From Mytilinidion resinicola (Eukaryota > Ascomycota > Dothideomycetes > Mytilinidiales > Mytilinidiaceae): 64,000 nucleotides of DNA. Below are positions 12,609 through 23,349 of this stretch, in pieces; within the stretch, counting starts at the first letter, position 1; every line of letters begins with the position of its first letter. A model generated the notes under the pieces. It was given only the letters and a program-made list of their open reading frames with translations. It searched no databases and was not told the DNA's origin. Location: NCBI RefSeq assembly GCF_010093595.1, contig NW_022985476.1, positions 111,076 through 175,075 of the forward strand, in the 5' to 3' direction. Position numbers and translations under genes: made by a program.

Positions 12609-13967
12609 ATGGCAGATCCGGAGAAGATTTCAGATCAGGTACAGGCGACAAATTGGGACTGGGATCCGGATCAAATAGTGAACTCGGATCACATACAAAC
12701 GATGAAATGGGAAGATCTGACAGTGAACACAGATCAAATTCGAACGACGAATTCGGACGAGGACCAGACGGGAGCTTCGGACAATTACGTTGACGAAATG
12801 GAACCATCCATGGAGGACGAACACATTGACCTGAATATTTCGCCGCCTTATTACGAGGACGAGGATGATGATCCGGAACCTGTCATGTCAGATGAGGACT
12901 TTGCCAGTGTACGGACATCATATCTCGAGATCCGGAACTCACTTCTCCTTGGCCACCTCGACGCTTTCAAGCTTGGTCTCCATATTTTCGATCAAATAAT
13001 CCAATTTCGAGAAAGATTCAAAGCTATACCGCCGGAAGGTGAGTTTCCCAGCAACGCGGCTGACCTGAGCTTATCCGATATGGTATCTGTACAAAAGAAG
13101 GTTAGAGACCTCCATATCGACTTTATAGGGGCCCCCAAGGGCGGTACCGGGTTTCTGAGTAAGCTTGGTTCTGTAGTAGATGTTATGGGGGTTCCAGGAG
13201 GTCCAGGCAGCTACTACACGCCCAACGGAAACCCCGTGACAGTTCCAGGAGGTGAATCAGTTCCAGGAGGTAAACCAATTCCACCCATGGAGAAGGTCGA
13301 GAAGGCAATTGCAGTCGTTCAGTACGCTCAGCAACATATCCATTGGATAAATTCGTATAATGACTTAGGGAACTTTAATCGGGGTGAATTTACCAGGATT
13401 GACCATTTTGTTGTAGGTGATTCCGATATCCAGCAGCTTATGGCTAAAGATGCTATGATTCAACGGTTTGTCTGCTTGAATAGCGCGATGGAAATTATAC
13501 GCCATGTGATTCGTGATACTTCCCTGAACGACGAATTCACTGAGGAGAAAACGCCCTTATATATGGAGGTTGAGGATCTAGGCTATGTGTCGGCTCGTCT
13601 TAGGAACACAGTGGCGCATGGATATGGGGTGCCGGATGGATTTGTAAGCTTTATCAACAAAAATTACTCAAGCTTCAACTCTGGGGAGTGCTTTGACTGG
13701 ATTTTGGATAATCGCAAACTTTTTGAGAAGGCTTTAACGGAGGCAATGGATAAGCTGGAGGAGCTGAAAAGAAAGGGGATCAAAATCGAGGCAGAAGAAA
13801 AGGCCAAAGCTGCCGCTCAAGAAGCGGCCGCTGTAGCTGAAGGAGAAGCTGCCGCTGCTGCTTTTAATGCAGATCTTGAATTAGGAAGCATTCAGGCTCC
13901 GTCAGGGACAAATCCAACAGCTGGGACTTTGAATCCCAACGCAGAAAGTTCCGATACTCCTGCCTAG
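12609..13967 (+). CDS. uncharacterised protein with HepT/HEPN-like C-terminal domain (paralogue 2)
   Basis: Intronless, 452 aa from ATG 12609 (MADPEKISDQ); the frame is open slightly further upstream but has no other ATG. The N-terminus is acidic and made of degenerate short repeats (DPDQIVNSDH, TVNTDQIRTTNSD). A middle segment has a Gly/Pro repeat (VPGGESVPGGKPIPP). The C-terminal domain parallels paralogue 1: AKDAMIQRFVCLNSAMEII aligns with LKDAMNQRFICLHSTVQIL, followed by LRNTVAHGYGVPD (R332, H337, Y339: R-x4-H-x-Y). An Ala/Glu-rich coiled tail ends the protein. The two genes clearly share ancestry over the C-terminal half, while their N-termini have diverged. A function as an HEPN ribonuclease is a hypothesis from the motif. 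Confidence 0.7.
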   Translation: MADPEKISDQVQATNWDWDPDQIVNSDHIQTMKWEDLTVNTDQIRTTNSDEDQTGASDNYVDEMEPSMEDEHIDLNISPPYYEDEDDDPEPVMSDEDFASVRTSYLEIRNSLLLGHLDAFKLGLHIFDQIIQFRERFKAIPPEGEFPSNAADLSLSDMVSVQKKVRDLHIDFIGAPKGGTGFLSKLGSVVDVMGVPGGPGSYYTPNGNPVTVPGGESVPGGKPIPPMEKVEKAIAVVQYAQQHIHWINSYNDLGNFNRGEFTRIDHFVVGDSDIQQLMAKDAMIQRFVCLNSAMEIIRHVIRDTSLNDEFTEEKTPLYMEVEDLGYVSARLRNTVAHGYGVPDGFVSFINKNYSSFNSGECFDWILDNRKLFEKALTEAMDKLEELKRKGIKIEAEEKAKAAAQEAAAVAEGEAAAAAFNADLELGSIQAPSGTNPTAGTLNPNAESSDTPA

Positions 13968-14808
13968 TAATCGTATTCAGATATAAATGTTGGTTTGATC
14001 TAGTATTCGTGATCTTGAAATTCCGAAATCTAATCGAGACCTGCGCACAGAATCGAGGAAGGGGTGTTCCATATTGCAATTGATGAGATTTCGGCAGCGT
14101 GTTATGCTTGTTGCTTGGAACTTATTAGATGTCAAAACTAATGAAGTCGTGGAGCGGATGACATCTGCGGATTTTATGGAGCTTGGCCACCTAGCAGGCT
14201 CATCTTTCCGTGTCTTTCGTTCTAGTGTTTGACTAAGATGTAGGTTGTTGTGGTTGAGGGGGAGAGAAGAGAAGAAGACGGGACGTCGTGGGATTGAATA
14301 TATTAAACGGTTTAGCTAGGCGTCAAAATTTACGGCGGACGACTTGACAGCCTTTTCAGTACAGCTCGGTAGAAATGGTCTAATCATGTCGCGAAATATA
14401 AATAAATTACAGCAACTGAAGCTGCGCCACACTTGAGTGGCGATCGCTCACACGACGTCACCTCATTGGCCTCCCCGCTCTCTTTTCAGCACCACTCTGC
14501 CACTACGAATGCCCGCGTTAGGGGTGGCTGACAAGGCCTACGTACTTCTCGTACTCCGCCTTCCACGTCGTGTTCCTCCCGCGTGCCGACCGTGGCAGCT
14601 GCGCAAGAGCTTCCTCATCTACAGCAACCTGACCCAGGCAGCAGCAATAACTGAAGGTTTGGTAGTCTCCACTATATCCTGAGGTATCGTGGCCTCCTCG
14701 TCAGGTACCAAGGTTCAATTTAAAGCTTGATATCCTTTTCTTTCTCACTTTTCTCTTCCCAATCCTCCCCACCATTCACTTCCATATCCACCAATTCGCA
14801 TCGCAACC
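13968..14808. other. intergenic, right flank of the HEPN gene island
   Basis: About 840 nt. The left part is AT-rich like the island, and the right part (from about 14430) is pyrimidine-rich, typical of a promoter and 5' UTR for the next gene. No gene was recognised. Confidence 0.4.
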
Positions 14809-16359
14809 ATGACCACCATTCCCCGCGGGATGGCCATGCCGCCCCTCACGCCCCAAGACATCACCACCTTCCTCTACACCTACTTCAAAGCCGAATACGC
14901 CCCGATCCGTTCCTTCTTCTCCACCGCCACCGCCATCCCCACCCACCCCGGCCGCTGGGTCGCCATGGGCACCGAGCTGTCCCCCACCGTCTTCCGCCCC
15001 GCCAACGCGCAGGCCCAGAAAGACCTCGCCACCCTTGACGACTACCTCCGCCTGCACGGGCTCGACGCGACCTTTGTCCACGGGCTCATCGTGCGGTATG
15101 CGCGGTTCGACCTGCACGAGCGGCTTGAGAAGAAGCTGTATGAGAGCTGTCGCGAGGATCTGATGGTGCGGAAGGCGCTGAAGGAGAAGACGCTGATGGA
15201 TGCGCTGTGGCCGACCTACGCGAAAAGCCCGGCGGATCTGGTGGAGCAAGGGAGGAAGGTACGCGCGTGGTATGGGGATATGTTTGCGAAGTATTTCCGG
15301 TACTTACACAGTTTGCAAGATTATAAGCTTCGGCTGGAGGTGGAGGAGAGGATGAGGAGGACGCCGCAGCTGAACCTGGTGCCGTTTGTGGAGCATCTTG
15401 TCAACGGGCCTGTGGAGGCGGTCATGCCAGTTGCGGCAACGGGGACGGGCGTCGTGCTGCCTAAGTCGAGTGTCATGGAGGGTGTGAGGCCGGAGGGGAG
15501 GGCGGATAGGTTTGAGATTCGGTTTGATGCGCCGCCGTATCTTTCGGAGACGCAGACGAAGAGTGTGGTACGGACGACAGAATGTTTGAAGTGTGGGACA
15601 AGACGTGAGGTCACAGTTGTTATATCCGTCGATCCGCCGCCTGGGCCCGTGGAAAAGAGGACGCATACGCATAGCCAAAGTATGGGAGTGTTGTCGAATA
15701 CCTCTGCACCGTTGGCGAGGCGGAGTCTGAGTTCGTCAAAGGCGGCGACGAAGTATAGCCCTGGAAACATCGACGACGTCAGCGAAGAAACGAGAGAGAC
15801 ACCGTCACATCAGAAGAAGGTATCAGAAGCGCAAGCGTTTCCGTATAGCGATGCTGTCGTCGAGGACCCAAATGTACCCGCCATATCCTACGAGGAGAAA
15901 AGCGCCGCTCCCATCGCAACATCGAAGGACACAGACACTGCACGCCCATCAAACGCACGAAATAGTCTCTCTCTCAATCTCCTGTACCTCAAGTGGCCTC
16001 GATCGTCCGCTTCAACGCCGTCACAACCCCCAGCGACCGCACCGCCAGCTTCCTCACAACTTTCGAGCCCCCCCTCTCCACCACCCACCTACTCCGAACC
16101 AGCCCTCAACCGCGCTCCCTCTCCAACTATCCTCCCACTCTCTCCACCCCCAACATCCCTCCTCGACTCCGCTGTCCCAATCTCCTCAGAAACAGGTATA
16201 GAAGACGACTCCGCAGCCTATTGGGGCGAGATGGAGTCAGCAAAGGAAGAGGACGACGAGGACGCGGACGAGCGCGAGACGGAAAGAGCAAGAGAGAATG
16301 CTCGCAGTCCAGTGATGCTAGAGCTAGAGGGCGAGAGGAACGTATGGGGTGACGATTGA
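14809..16359 (+). CDS. uncharacterised Pezizomycotina protein with CxxC motif and acidic tail
   Basis: Single exon, 516 aa, starting MTTIPRGMAMPPL just after a C/T-rich leader. The first 220 residues look globular and helical (DITTFLYTYFKAEY, LHERLEKKLYESCREDLMVRKALKEKTLMD). A CxxC pair (ECLKCGTRREV, near residue 260) may bind metal. The second half is Ser/Pro-rich, low complexity and probably disordered (SSQLSSPPSPPPTYSEP), ending in an acidic stretch (KEEDDEDADERE) and WGDD. High GC and codon use match core genes. I recognise no family. It marks the return to core genes after the HEPN island. Confidence 0.75.
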   Translation: MTTIPRGMAMPPLTPQDITTFLYTYFKAEYAPIRSFFSTATAIPTHPGRWVAMGTELSPTVFRPANAQAQKDLATLDDYLRLHGLDATFVHGLIVRYARFDLHERLEKKLYESCREDLMVRKALKEKTLMDALWPTYAKSPADLVEQGRKVRAWYGDMFAKYFRYLHSLQDYKLRLEVEERMRRTPQLNLVPFVEHLVNGPVEAVMPVAATGTGVVLPKSSVMEGVRPEGRADRFEIRFDAPPYLSETQTKSVVRTTECLKCGTRREVTVVISVDPPPGPVEKRTHTHSQSMGVLSNTSAPLARRSLSSSKAATKYSPGNIDDVSEETRETPSHQKKVSEAQAFPYSDAVVEDPNVPAISYEEKSAAPIATSKDTDTARPSNARNSLSLNLLYLKWPRSSASTPSQPPATAPPASSQLSSPPSPPPTYSEPALNRAPSPTILPLSPPPTSLLDSAVPISSETGIEDDSAAYWGEMESAKEEDDEDADERETERARENARSPVMLELEGERNVWGDD

Positions 16360-16996
16360 GCGCCCATCCCATTCGCCCGAAGCAGTGCCAAGAGATAAGC
16401 CCGTTGAGGCAGGAGGAAATTTTTTTAGTGAAAGGGGCCTATGTAAGCGCAGGGACGCGTAGCGCACATGCCGAAACGTTCCCCTTAGGCCGCAGAGACT
16501 CGTCCGGCGAATGACAGGAGAGGGTAGCCGGCCGGGTTGGTGAGCGTGCTGGGGTGGAGTGTTTGCGCGGCTCGGTCGCAAGGGGTGAGCTGATGTAAGG
16601 GCGAGGCTGCATAGAACGGCCAAACGAATGAGTCTCTGAACGGACTTTGGAGATGGTGATGGCTGCTGTGTTAAGGGAGAGGGGATTGGGCGACGAAGCG
16701 TCCATCAGCGACGAAGCATTTCATGATAGCGAATATTAATACGGTAGCGCGGTAAATATTTACATACGATCCATCTCTCGATACAACCATCCTACTATAT
16801 ACAATCCAAATTACCACACCGAATTTTGATCTTCCTGAGAATGAGGAGAACGTGCTAGCTGACCTGGGTGTATCACCGCACCCATCAACTGCCTGGATAT
16901 CATCCGTTGAAGACAATGAAAAAGTCTTTCCCGTCGATCTGGGCGAGGATGCATAGATCCTTCCACCCCATCTAGCTATTTCGTAGACTAGCGCAC
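16360..16996. other. intergenic between convergent genes
   Basis: About 640 nt between two convergent stops, holding 3' UTRs and terminators. Nothing else was recognised. Confidence 0.45.
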
Positions 16997-18175
16997 TTAA
17001 ACTTCGTGCTCCTTGGTAGCCTTCTTGTCGCTGGCACCCTTGATATACCGCGAAAGATCGCCGACTGTGACATATTAGCATCTACATCAAACGAAACGGA
17101 GGAAGAGGTGTACTCACCAGGTAGCTGTATGGGGAAGTCCAAACTCGCCAGCATGATAGCTGCAAAGATCCACCAACCGCATGCACACGTGACAAACGTA
17201 AAGCCGCCGGCAACGACTTGTAGCTTCGACGCAAGGGCCGGGTTTCCGGTGTTCCAGAAAGCGCCCGCGAGACAGCTGAAGGCAACAACGAGCGTCAAGA
17301 AGATGAAGAAAAAGGTAATATTGGTGCGGAGCGAGCAGATTAGGTAGATGAAGCACATCAGGCCCATGGCGAGGAAGAAGAAGGCGAAGGAGGCTTGGAA
17401 GCCAACGGAAGTAATGCCCGTGGCTGGGTTGGTTGGGTCGGTGGCATAGGCGGAGTAGGCGCCAAATTGCACTTGGAGGGTTCCACCCCAGGACATCCAG
17501 AAAGCGCCGAAGGAGGTGAAGACGACGAAGGGAAAGGTGTTGCCGATGACCCACTAATAAGAGTGTTAGTGGTGAGATCAATGGAATAATTGAATGATGG
17601 ATGAAAGGGTGGCTAAGATGAGGCGAGAGAAAGGTTTGAGCAACATACCTCTCCAATTCCACCGAGAATCATCAACAGTCCACCAAAGAAGAAGTAGGTC
17701 GCGATATTAGCAGCACCAGAGCCGCCGGCACCCCTCCAGCCCATGAGATCACAGGACAAAGGAGACAGACTCAGTAGGAAACCAATCAAGGCCCTGATAG
17801 AGTTAGTATGTGAGCTTGGCTATGCTGATATCAACTTACAAGGGAGTAGGGTTGCCAAAGGTTCGTCGTAGGTCGCCATGGATGCGGTTTTGAGGGGAAA
17901 GATATATCTTCTCGAAAAGCTCAGGGGAGATTGAGATGCTGCCTGCGGTTTGAATCCTCCGTAAAGCTTCGTCTGAGCCATGGCTGTTATCGAGATGTTG
18001 GTGGTAGTTTCCTTCTCTCAATTAGCAGGGAGCAAATCGTCGCGTCCAAGACAATTAGCATACCGTTGCTGAAGTCCTTCTCTAGCGGAGCTCCATTGTG
18101 GCCGCCCCGATGAGGAGAAGGCGCAGTTAGGTTGGCATTATTTTGCGTTGTCGAGTAGTTGTCTGGGTGTGACAT
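16997..18175 (-). CDS. GPR1/FUN34/YaaH-family acetate transporter (Ady2/AcpA type)
   Basis: Plasma-membrane carrier of the acetate uptake family, importing acetate for growth on C2 sources. Five exons (18175-18064, 18011-17840, 17793-17649, 17553-17118, 17064-16997) join in frame to 310 aa. After a hydrophilic N-terminus (MSHPDNYSTT) the family motif appears at FGNPTPLALIGFLL, split by intron 2. Six membrane helices follow (such as ATYFFFGGLLMILGGIGEWVIG, FAFFFLAMGLMCFIYLICSL, ITFFFIFLTLVVAFSCLAGAF, GGFTFVTCACGWWIFAAIML). The tail is basic (YIKGASDKKATKEHEV). Family members are typically induced by acetate and repressed by glucose, but no operator was identified here. An upstream in-frame ATG at 18196 is less likely. 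Fungi carry several paralogues, so Ady2 versus AlcS-like assignment is open. Confidence 0.93.
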
Positions 18176-19692
18176 GGTGGCTATCGATGGAGTCAAGGAC
18201 TTGAAGATGAGAAGGCTTGGGTATCAAAGAAGCACTGAAAGCCGATGAGGAGGAAGGTATACACGGCGAGAATAGATGACGGATATCAAAACTCGGCGGG
18301 GGAGCCTGTACTTGAAGTAACAAGAACGCGGAACCTGGGGACTCCACAGTGGAGATCGTCCATGACCATCTCCAGGGAGGTCACGGGAGGATCCACTCGC
18401 TGAAACCTGCTGGATCAAAGGAGCAAATGCGAGTGGATAGGAGGGCGCTCGCCGGGTGCAGAGAGCATTGGCAACTGGCCACTTCGGAGCGTATCAAGCG
18501 AAGCCCTCGCGTCAATTGAAGTGCCGAGAGCGATACCCTTGGTCGACACGGCCCGAATGGTGAAGAGGAAGTTTCACTGGCGTTATTTCCCCGCAAACAG
18601 CCCGCGTGGTCCCCGTGGTGTCAATGGTTCGGCGACCTGGGGAAGGCCCTTCTGTGGCGAGCGGACACAAGGAGTGGTAGAACGACATTCTTTCCACGGC
18701 CCATGGCTTCCCGTCCTGTCTACACAAGAGAAGAATGTCGATTTCGAAGCCGAAAATCGCGTATCTAACCCTGGAACGGCGGTGCGGATGGCTGAGACGG
18801 TACGAGCCCCCGCAGCAGTGGTCTCAGATGTACCCTAGATTTGCTGCAGGACGGGGGTAGGACGTGGCATGGCACCGAGCCTAGGCCCAGAGCCAGAACT
18901 CAGTCGGAGCTAGGGGTGAGTGGATGATCTCCAGCTAATGGGGGCCATGAGTTTGCGGGGAACCTCCGGTCCGGGCCTGGTGCCATCTGGGGTTGAGTGG
19001 GGAGGTGTTCTTATTCCCAGCAGACGTCACCCCACGCCTTTGTTGCGATTGACAGAAGGAGGAAATCGATCAAAGAAATTTCATACGAAGAACGGAGAGC
19101 ACACCGTGGAGGTCATGCTTCGTTTCTTTCTCATCCAGACCTCGTCGTGGCATCTGACTGCTGCTCCGCGGGCGTATTCGACCGTGAGCGATGCCGAGGC
19201 GGCTCCTCTTGCGGTGGTCACTAGTCAGCGCCACCGTTGTGGTCATTTCGGATCAAGGGAGCGTGGTGGTTGGTGATGCGTTAGCGCGTTGTGGTCTGAG
19301 AAACGAAAGATCGAAGCGTCATCCATCGGACCGAAGCGCATCAGCTGAGGCAGTATCGACAACAACGAGCACCGCCTTCAGAAAGGGAAGAAGCGCGAAG
19401 GGAGTACGTCGTTCAAGTAGTCGCTCTGTTCATCTAGGATTACTATATAGTCGGAATTTGATTACTGAGTAGATTGGCCATTCACGTGACTTGTATCATT
19501 TCGCACCAATCAGAATACGGGGAGGCATTTACTGGTGAGAAAAAGGTGAATTCATGCCGAGGAATCTATCGTCTAGCTTCATAATCAAACCGCATCGCTA
19601 CCCCCCGTCTATGCAATCAGGACTCCAGATGCCAAAGGAAACATTGGTATCAAACACGCACGTACAAGAACCGCTCGCTCGCTCGCCATGCC
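18176..19692. promoter_or_regulatory. long intergenic region upstream of the acetate transporter
   Basis: About 1.5 kb without a gene I can support. It includes the promoter of the acetate carrier and the 3' region of the HD-domain gene. Open frames such as 18521-18838 and 18920-19276 are GC-rich shadows with no features. A 15-nt string GTCTCAGATGTACCC at about 18821-18835 recurs at about 27451-27465. A TCACGTGA palindrome lies near 19484. Confidence 0.4.
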
Positions 19693-20668
19693 TCAATAGG
19701 ATATGGGAAGACCGAGGTCCTTCGCCCACTGCAGGAACGGCTCCTTGTGCTTCTTCTCGGGCCAACTTGGTGTTTTTCCAGCCTCCTGCCAGAGAGCGAT
19801 TCTCTCCTCTAGAACTTCCTTCGCCCACTGTCTGATCTCTGGCAGGTGGATCTTGGTCGCAACCCACGCAAACTCCCCGAGATCTGGCTCGCACTCAAAC
19901 TTCCGCTCGTATTCCACCATCTGCAGGAGTAGCTCCATCTTGTCGATGTCATGGACGAATTTCGACTCTTCCGTCTTGCTGTCCTCGTATTCCTGCCAGA
20001 CTGTGCGAATGTCTTGTGCGGAGAGACCACCAAACTTCCCAAGCAGTCGAGTGCAGATATAGTCCATCGTCTCCTCCTCCCGCCGCGACTTTTCTTCCTT
20101 ATCGATTTCGTCGGCAGGCGTGATATCCCCAACAAGCGCCTCGGCCATATCGTGCACTAGGGCCATCTTGGTGCATCTTGGAATGTTGAGCTTGGAGGTG
20201 ACAGATTCAGGCGCCATCATGGTCATGATTGACATCCTGTACATGTGGTCGCTGATCGATTCGCCTTTGATGATGCCCATGCGTTCCCAGCCGGCGCGCT
20301 TAGTTGTCTTTAGGCGCTCGACGAAGTGGAAGAAGGGAACTGGGGATGCAGTCGACTCCTCAGGATGCGGCTGGAGCTTGTTGATTTCTACATAAAGGTG
20401 TCAGTCTAGCCTTGGACTACTATCTGGACATAGTTTGGTGCAGATTTTGCGTACGGATCTGTGCCCGCCCTCAACATACCACTCTCGAGGACCCATAGCG
20501 GCTGATCCTTTTTGGTTGCAGGATCAGTTTCTGTAGCGCATGATCAGTCGTGATTATCTCTAGCAGTCTGTTAAGATAGCATAGCATACCAGCATCACCA
20601 TTACCGCTCACCTTGTTCTCGGGCGTTGGCGGTGGCGGTGGCACAAACTCGGCCCCATGATCGGACAT
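19693..20668 (-). CDS. HD-domain 5'-deoxynucleotidase-like protein (HDDC2/YfbR family)
   Basis: Three exons (20668-20590, 20530-20480, 20387-19693) give 274 aa. The HD metal-binding set is intact: VERLKTTKRAGW, GESISDHMYRMSIM (His), LVHDMAEALVGDITPAD (the HD pair plus E), EEKSRREEETMDYI, and KFVHDIDKMELLLQ (distal Asp). This matches human HDDC2 and yeast YGK1-type proteins, which hydrolyse (deoxy)nucleoside 5'-monophosphates in nucleotide salvage. The start MSDHGAEFVPPPPPTPENK gives a proline-rich leader; a longer in-frame start exists but is less likely. It is divergent from the augmin gene across 286 nt. Substrate preference is not visible. Confidence 0.92.
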
Positions 20669-20954
20669 TTTGACGTCTACCAGCTTGTGAGGAGGAATGG
20701 GAGAGAGGCCGGCGAGCGGCAAACGCCCTTTTTATATAATTGCGGACACTTTGTGTGGGGCCTGGTTTTGTTTGCGCACCGCAAGTTTGGTGTTGAGCTT
20801 CCCTGCGAAACACCGCGCCAAGACATTTCCACTTCTAATGTTTCTGTTTACCGCTCTTCAACACCACGACAATGAATCCCCTACGACACCACCTCACTTC
20901 CGCATTGATACACTGAGTCTTCGCCTCATACATGGACTCAGGAACACCCAGAAC
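20669..20954. promoter_or_regulatory. short bidirectional promoter
   Basis: 286 nt between the divergent start codons of the HD-domain and augmin genes. It contains both promoters and 5' UTRs. The augmin frame is open through much of it, so a longer augmin N-terminus cannot be excluded. Confidence 0.55.
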
Positions 20955-23267
20955 ATGTCTCGCTCAACCTCCGCGTCGAGCGCAGCCCCTTCCACAACCC
21001 TGAATGTCTCCCGCACCATGTCCGTCAAAGCATCATCTGGACCCGCCAAATCCTCAAACACTGCGCTATTCCTCACCAACCTCCGTTTGCTTGACCTAGA
21101 TCTCCGTGACGACTGGCCAGCAATCACCGCGCAAACATTCACCACCCAGAACGCCCAACAGAACCAGAAGAATCGGATTAGATGTGTAGAATGGGCCTTA
21201 TTTCGCCTGTTCGAGTTGTGGGATGCCGAAGAGACGCGGGAGGTAAGAATAGTCTGTACCTTGTAGCACTACATGCTAATAATCATATAGAAACTTCATC
21301 CCTTCTTCCCACCTCTCGAACCTCTTCAATCCCTAAACCTACGCGCCGCCATGTACCGCTCCCTCAACGAGTTGAAGAAGAATGGAGTACTCGGTCGGAC
21401 GTCAGTTCTCCGGAAGACTATGCTAGACGAATGCAAGGACGAGAAGCTCATGGAATTGTTATTGGTGTTTTCGACTGCGGTCCTGAAGAAAAGGATAGCT
21501 TCGACAAGGAAACGTGGCCCCAAGAAGGACACAGTTGCGAAGACTCTGGCTACGGCACCTTTGCTTAATGTCAGTGAACAGAGCTCCTTGCTGCCGTTAG
21601 CAATTGCGCATAAAGCTAGTCTACAGGCGGCACTGGCGAAGAAAGAAGTCCAGAGGAAACGATACGTGGAGTTCTCCGAGTTACTAGACACCAAGGCCGA
21701 TGATATCAACCAGCGTATTGAGAACTGTCGGGAAGAAAAACACTCGGGTCGTAACTTTTCCAAGAACGTCGATACAGCGTCTGTCAAAAGGCAACTCCGC
21801 GAGAACTGGTCTGGGGATGCTAAATGGATAGACGCTATGCTTTATGGGGATGACGAGAAGTCAGACGACGTCTTTCTCCAAAAGCCATTCAAAGATATCT
21901 GGCCCAGAGTCGAAAAAGGTGGCACACTGCAAGGTCAGGGTATGCATGAAGGGTTACTGGAGAGCCTAGAAGCTCGCGTGAAGCAGCAACAGAGCCGGAT
22001 TAGTCGATGGCAGGAGTTTCACGATCAAATCAAATCACACCCGTCATCTGCCAAGGATACGAAGTCGCCTCCTCGCAAAGAGAACGCGGCTCCGATTTGT
22101 GCATTTGATGCCCATGTGGAGTTACAAATAGGCAAATTCAGGGACGAGGTTGCTGCGAATAGCACGCGGGCATCCCAAACATACCAGGATATTATTTCTG
22201 AGATGAATGACGAGCTTTCGAAAGAGTCCAAATTACGCCGAGATCGCGCAGCAATATCACATTCACGTCGCGGCTCTCGGTCTAGATCACCTATCAAAAG
22301 GACAAAATCCCGATCCAATTCTATACCAAAGAAGCCTCTGGAAGTAGCCATTGAAGTCAAGCCAGCTGCGAAGCCAGCTCCGAAACCACCACCGAAGAAA
22401 CAGCCATTCGACAAAGTTCCAGTCCTAGCTCGCAAATACGAACCTTCAAGCACACCTATTGGCTCCGACGCCACTCTCATCGGCAGCGCAATTGAAACAC
22501 TCCCATCTCTTCCAGCCCTCCAGCCGCAGCCAATCCTCCCACCGCGAAATAACGAAAGTGAAGAAGTACCCCGAAAGTTCACTCGGCCCACCTCTCCCCC
22601 GCCTCCTCCTCGCTCGCCAACCCCACCTCCTCCAGAACTCCCAATTAGCAAAGAGGACCTCCTTGCTGAGCAAATCATCTCTTCAATCGGCGACGCTACC
22701 CCTTCACCTGTTAAAAAGCCGCGGCCATCCCTCACGGAACGAGCCCGGATGTCCATGGCACACGCCAGCGCTTTCCAACTTCCCGAGACGATCGAAGAGA
22801 GTCCGCCATCACTACCACCATTGCCCACAATCCCCCAAGAGACCATCCTGAACCGACGGGCAACCTTGGCCGAACGCACACGACAATCCATGGCCCGCGT
22901 CTCGTTAGCCCCGCAGCACAAATCTCGGAAGTCCATGTCGACAAAACGGCAATCGGTCTTCCCAGTCAATCAGTTCGAGACACCGCGGAAATCGATGGCG
23001 ATTGAGGAAGAGCCGAGAGGAGATTCCACGCCGAAAGAGTATCTGTTCAGCGAGAAGGCGGAGTACGAGAATGTGTTTAAGAGTCGGCCGAAGATCGCGG
23101 TAAGCCCCATCCTCTCACCAGAGAACGCGGGTGAGGATGGAGATGAAGAGGACGAGCTGCCGATGGACAGCATCCTCGAAATGGACATGGATGACTCAGG
23201 CCCGGTGGACAATTGGGAAAGTAGCCCGTTGCGGAGGCCGGCGATCATGGAACGGGGTAGAGTATAA
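20955..23267 (+). CDS. HAUS augmin-like complex subunit 6 homologue (AugF-like)
   Basis: Exons 20955-21242 and 21291-23267 give 754 aa; the 48-nt intron has donor GTAAGA and branch GCTAAT. The N-terminal part (NTALFLTNLRLLDLDLRDDWPAITAQTF...LFRLFELWD...KLHPFFPPLEPLQSLNLRAAMYRSLNELKKNGVL) matches the HAUS6 N-terminal family, which in filamentous fungi and animals belongs to augmin and recruits gamma-tubulin for branching microtubule nucleation on spindles. The middle is long and helical/coiled (residues about 180-430). It is followed by an Arg/Ser-rich stretch (RRGSRSRSPIKRTKSRS), Pro-rich segments (PTSPPPPPRSPTPPPP), and two RxTLAERTRQSMA/ERARMSMAHA-like short repeats near residues 560-610. 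The acidic C-terminus is probably disordered. The family call rests on the N-terminus. Confidence 0.82.
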
Positions 23268-23349
23268 GTGTACGGCGCTGGGTAGGATGTGGACACGATA
23301 AATGAGGTCATGCTTTCCGCTTTCTTCATTACACTATGATAGGTCTAAT

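Noticed and set aside
11013..13967. Bacterial-style HepT/MNT toxin-antitoxin pair
   Set aside because: Both genes carry the HEPN-like motif; neither shows a nucleotidyltransferase motif, so a two-component MNT/HepT system is not supported here.
22025..22969. 314-codon minus-strand open frame inside the augmin gene
   Set aside because: Antisense shadow of the long exon of the HAUS6-like gene; composition is Ser/Arg/Gly-rich and without family features.
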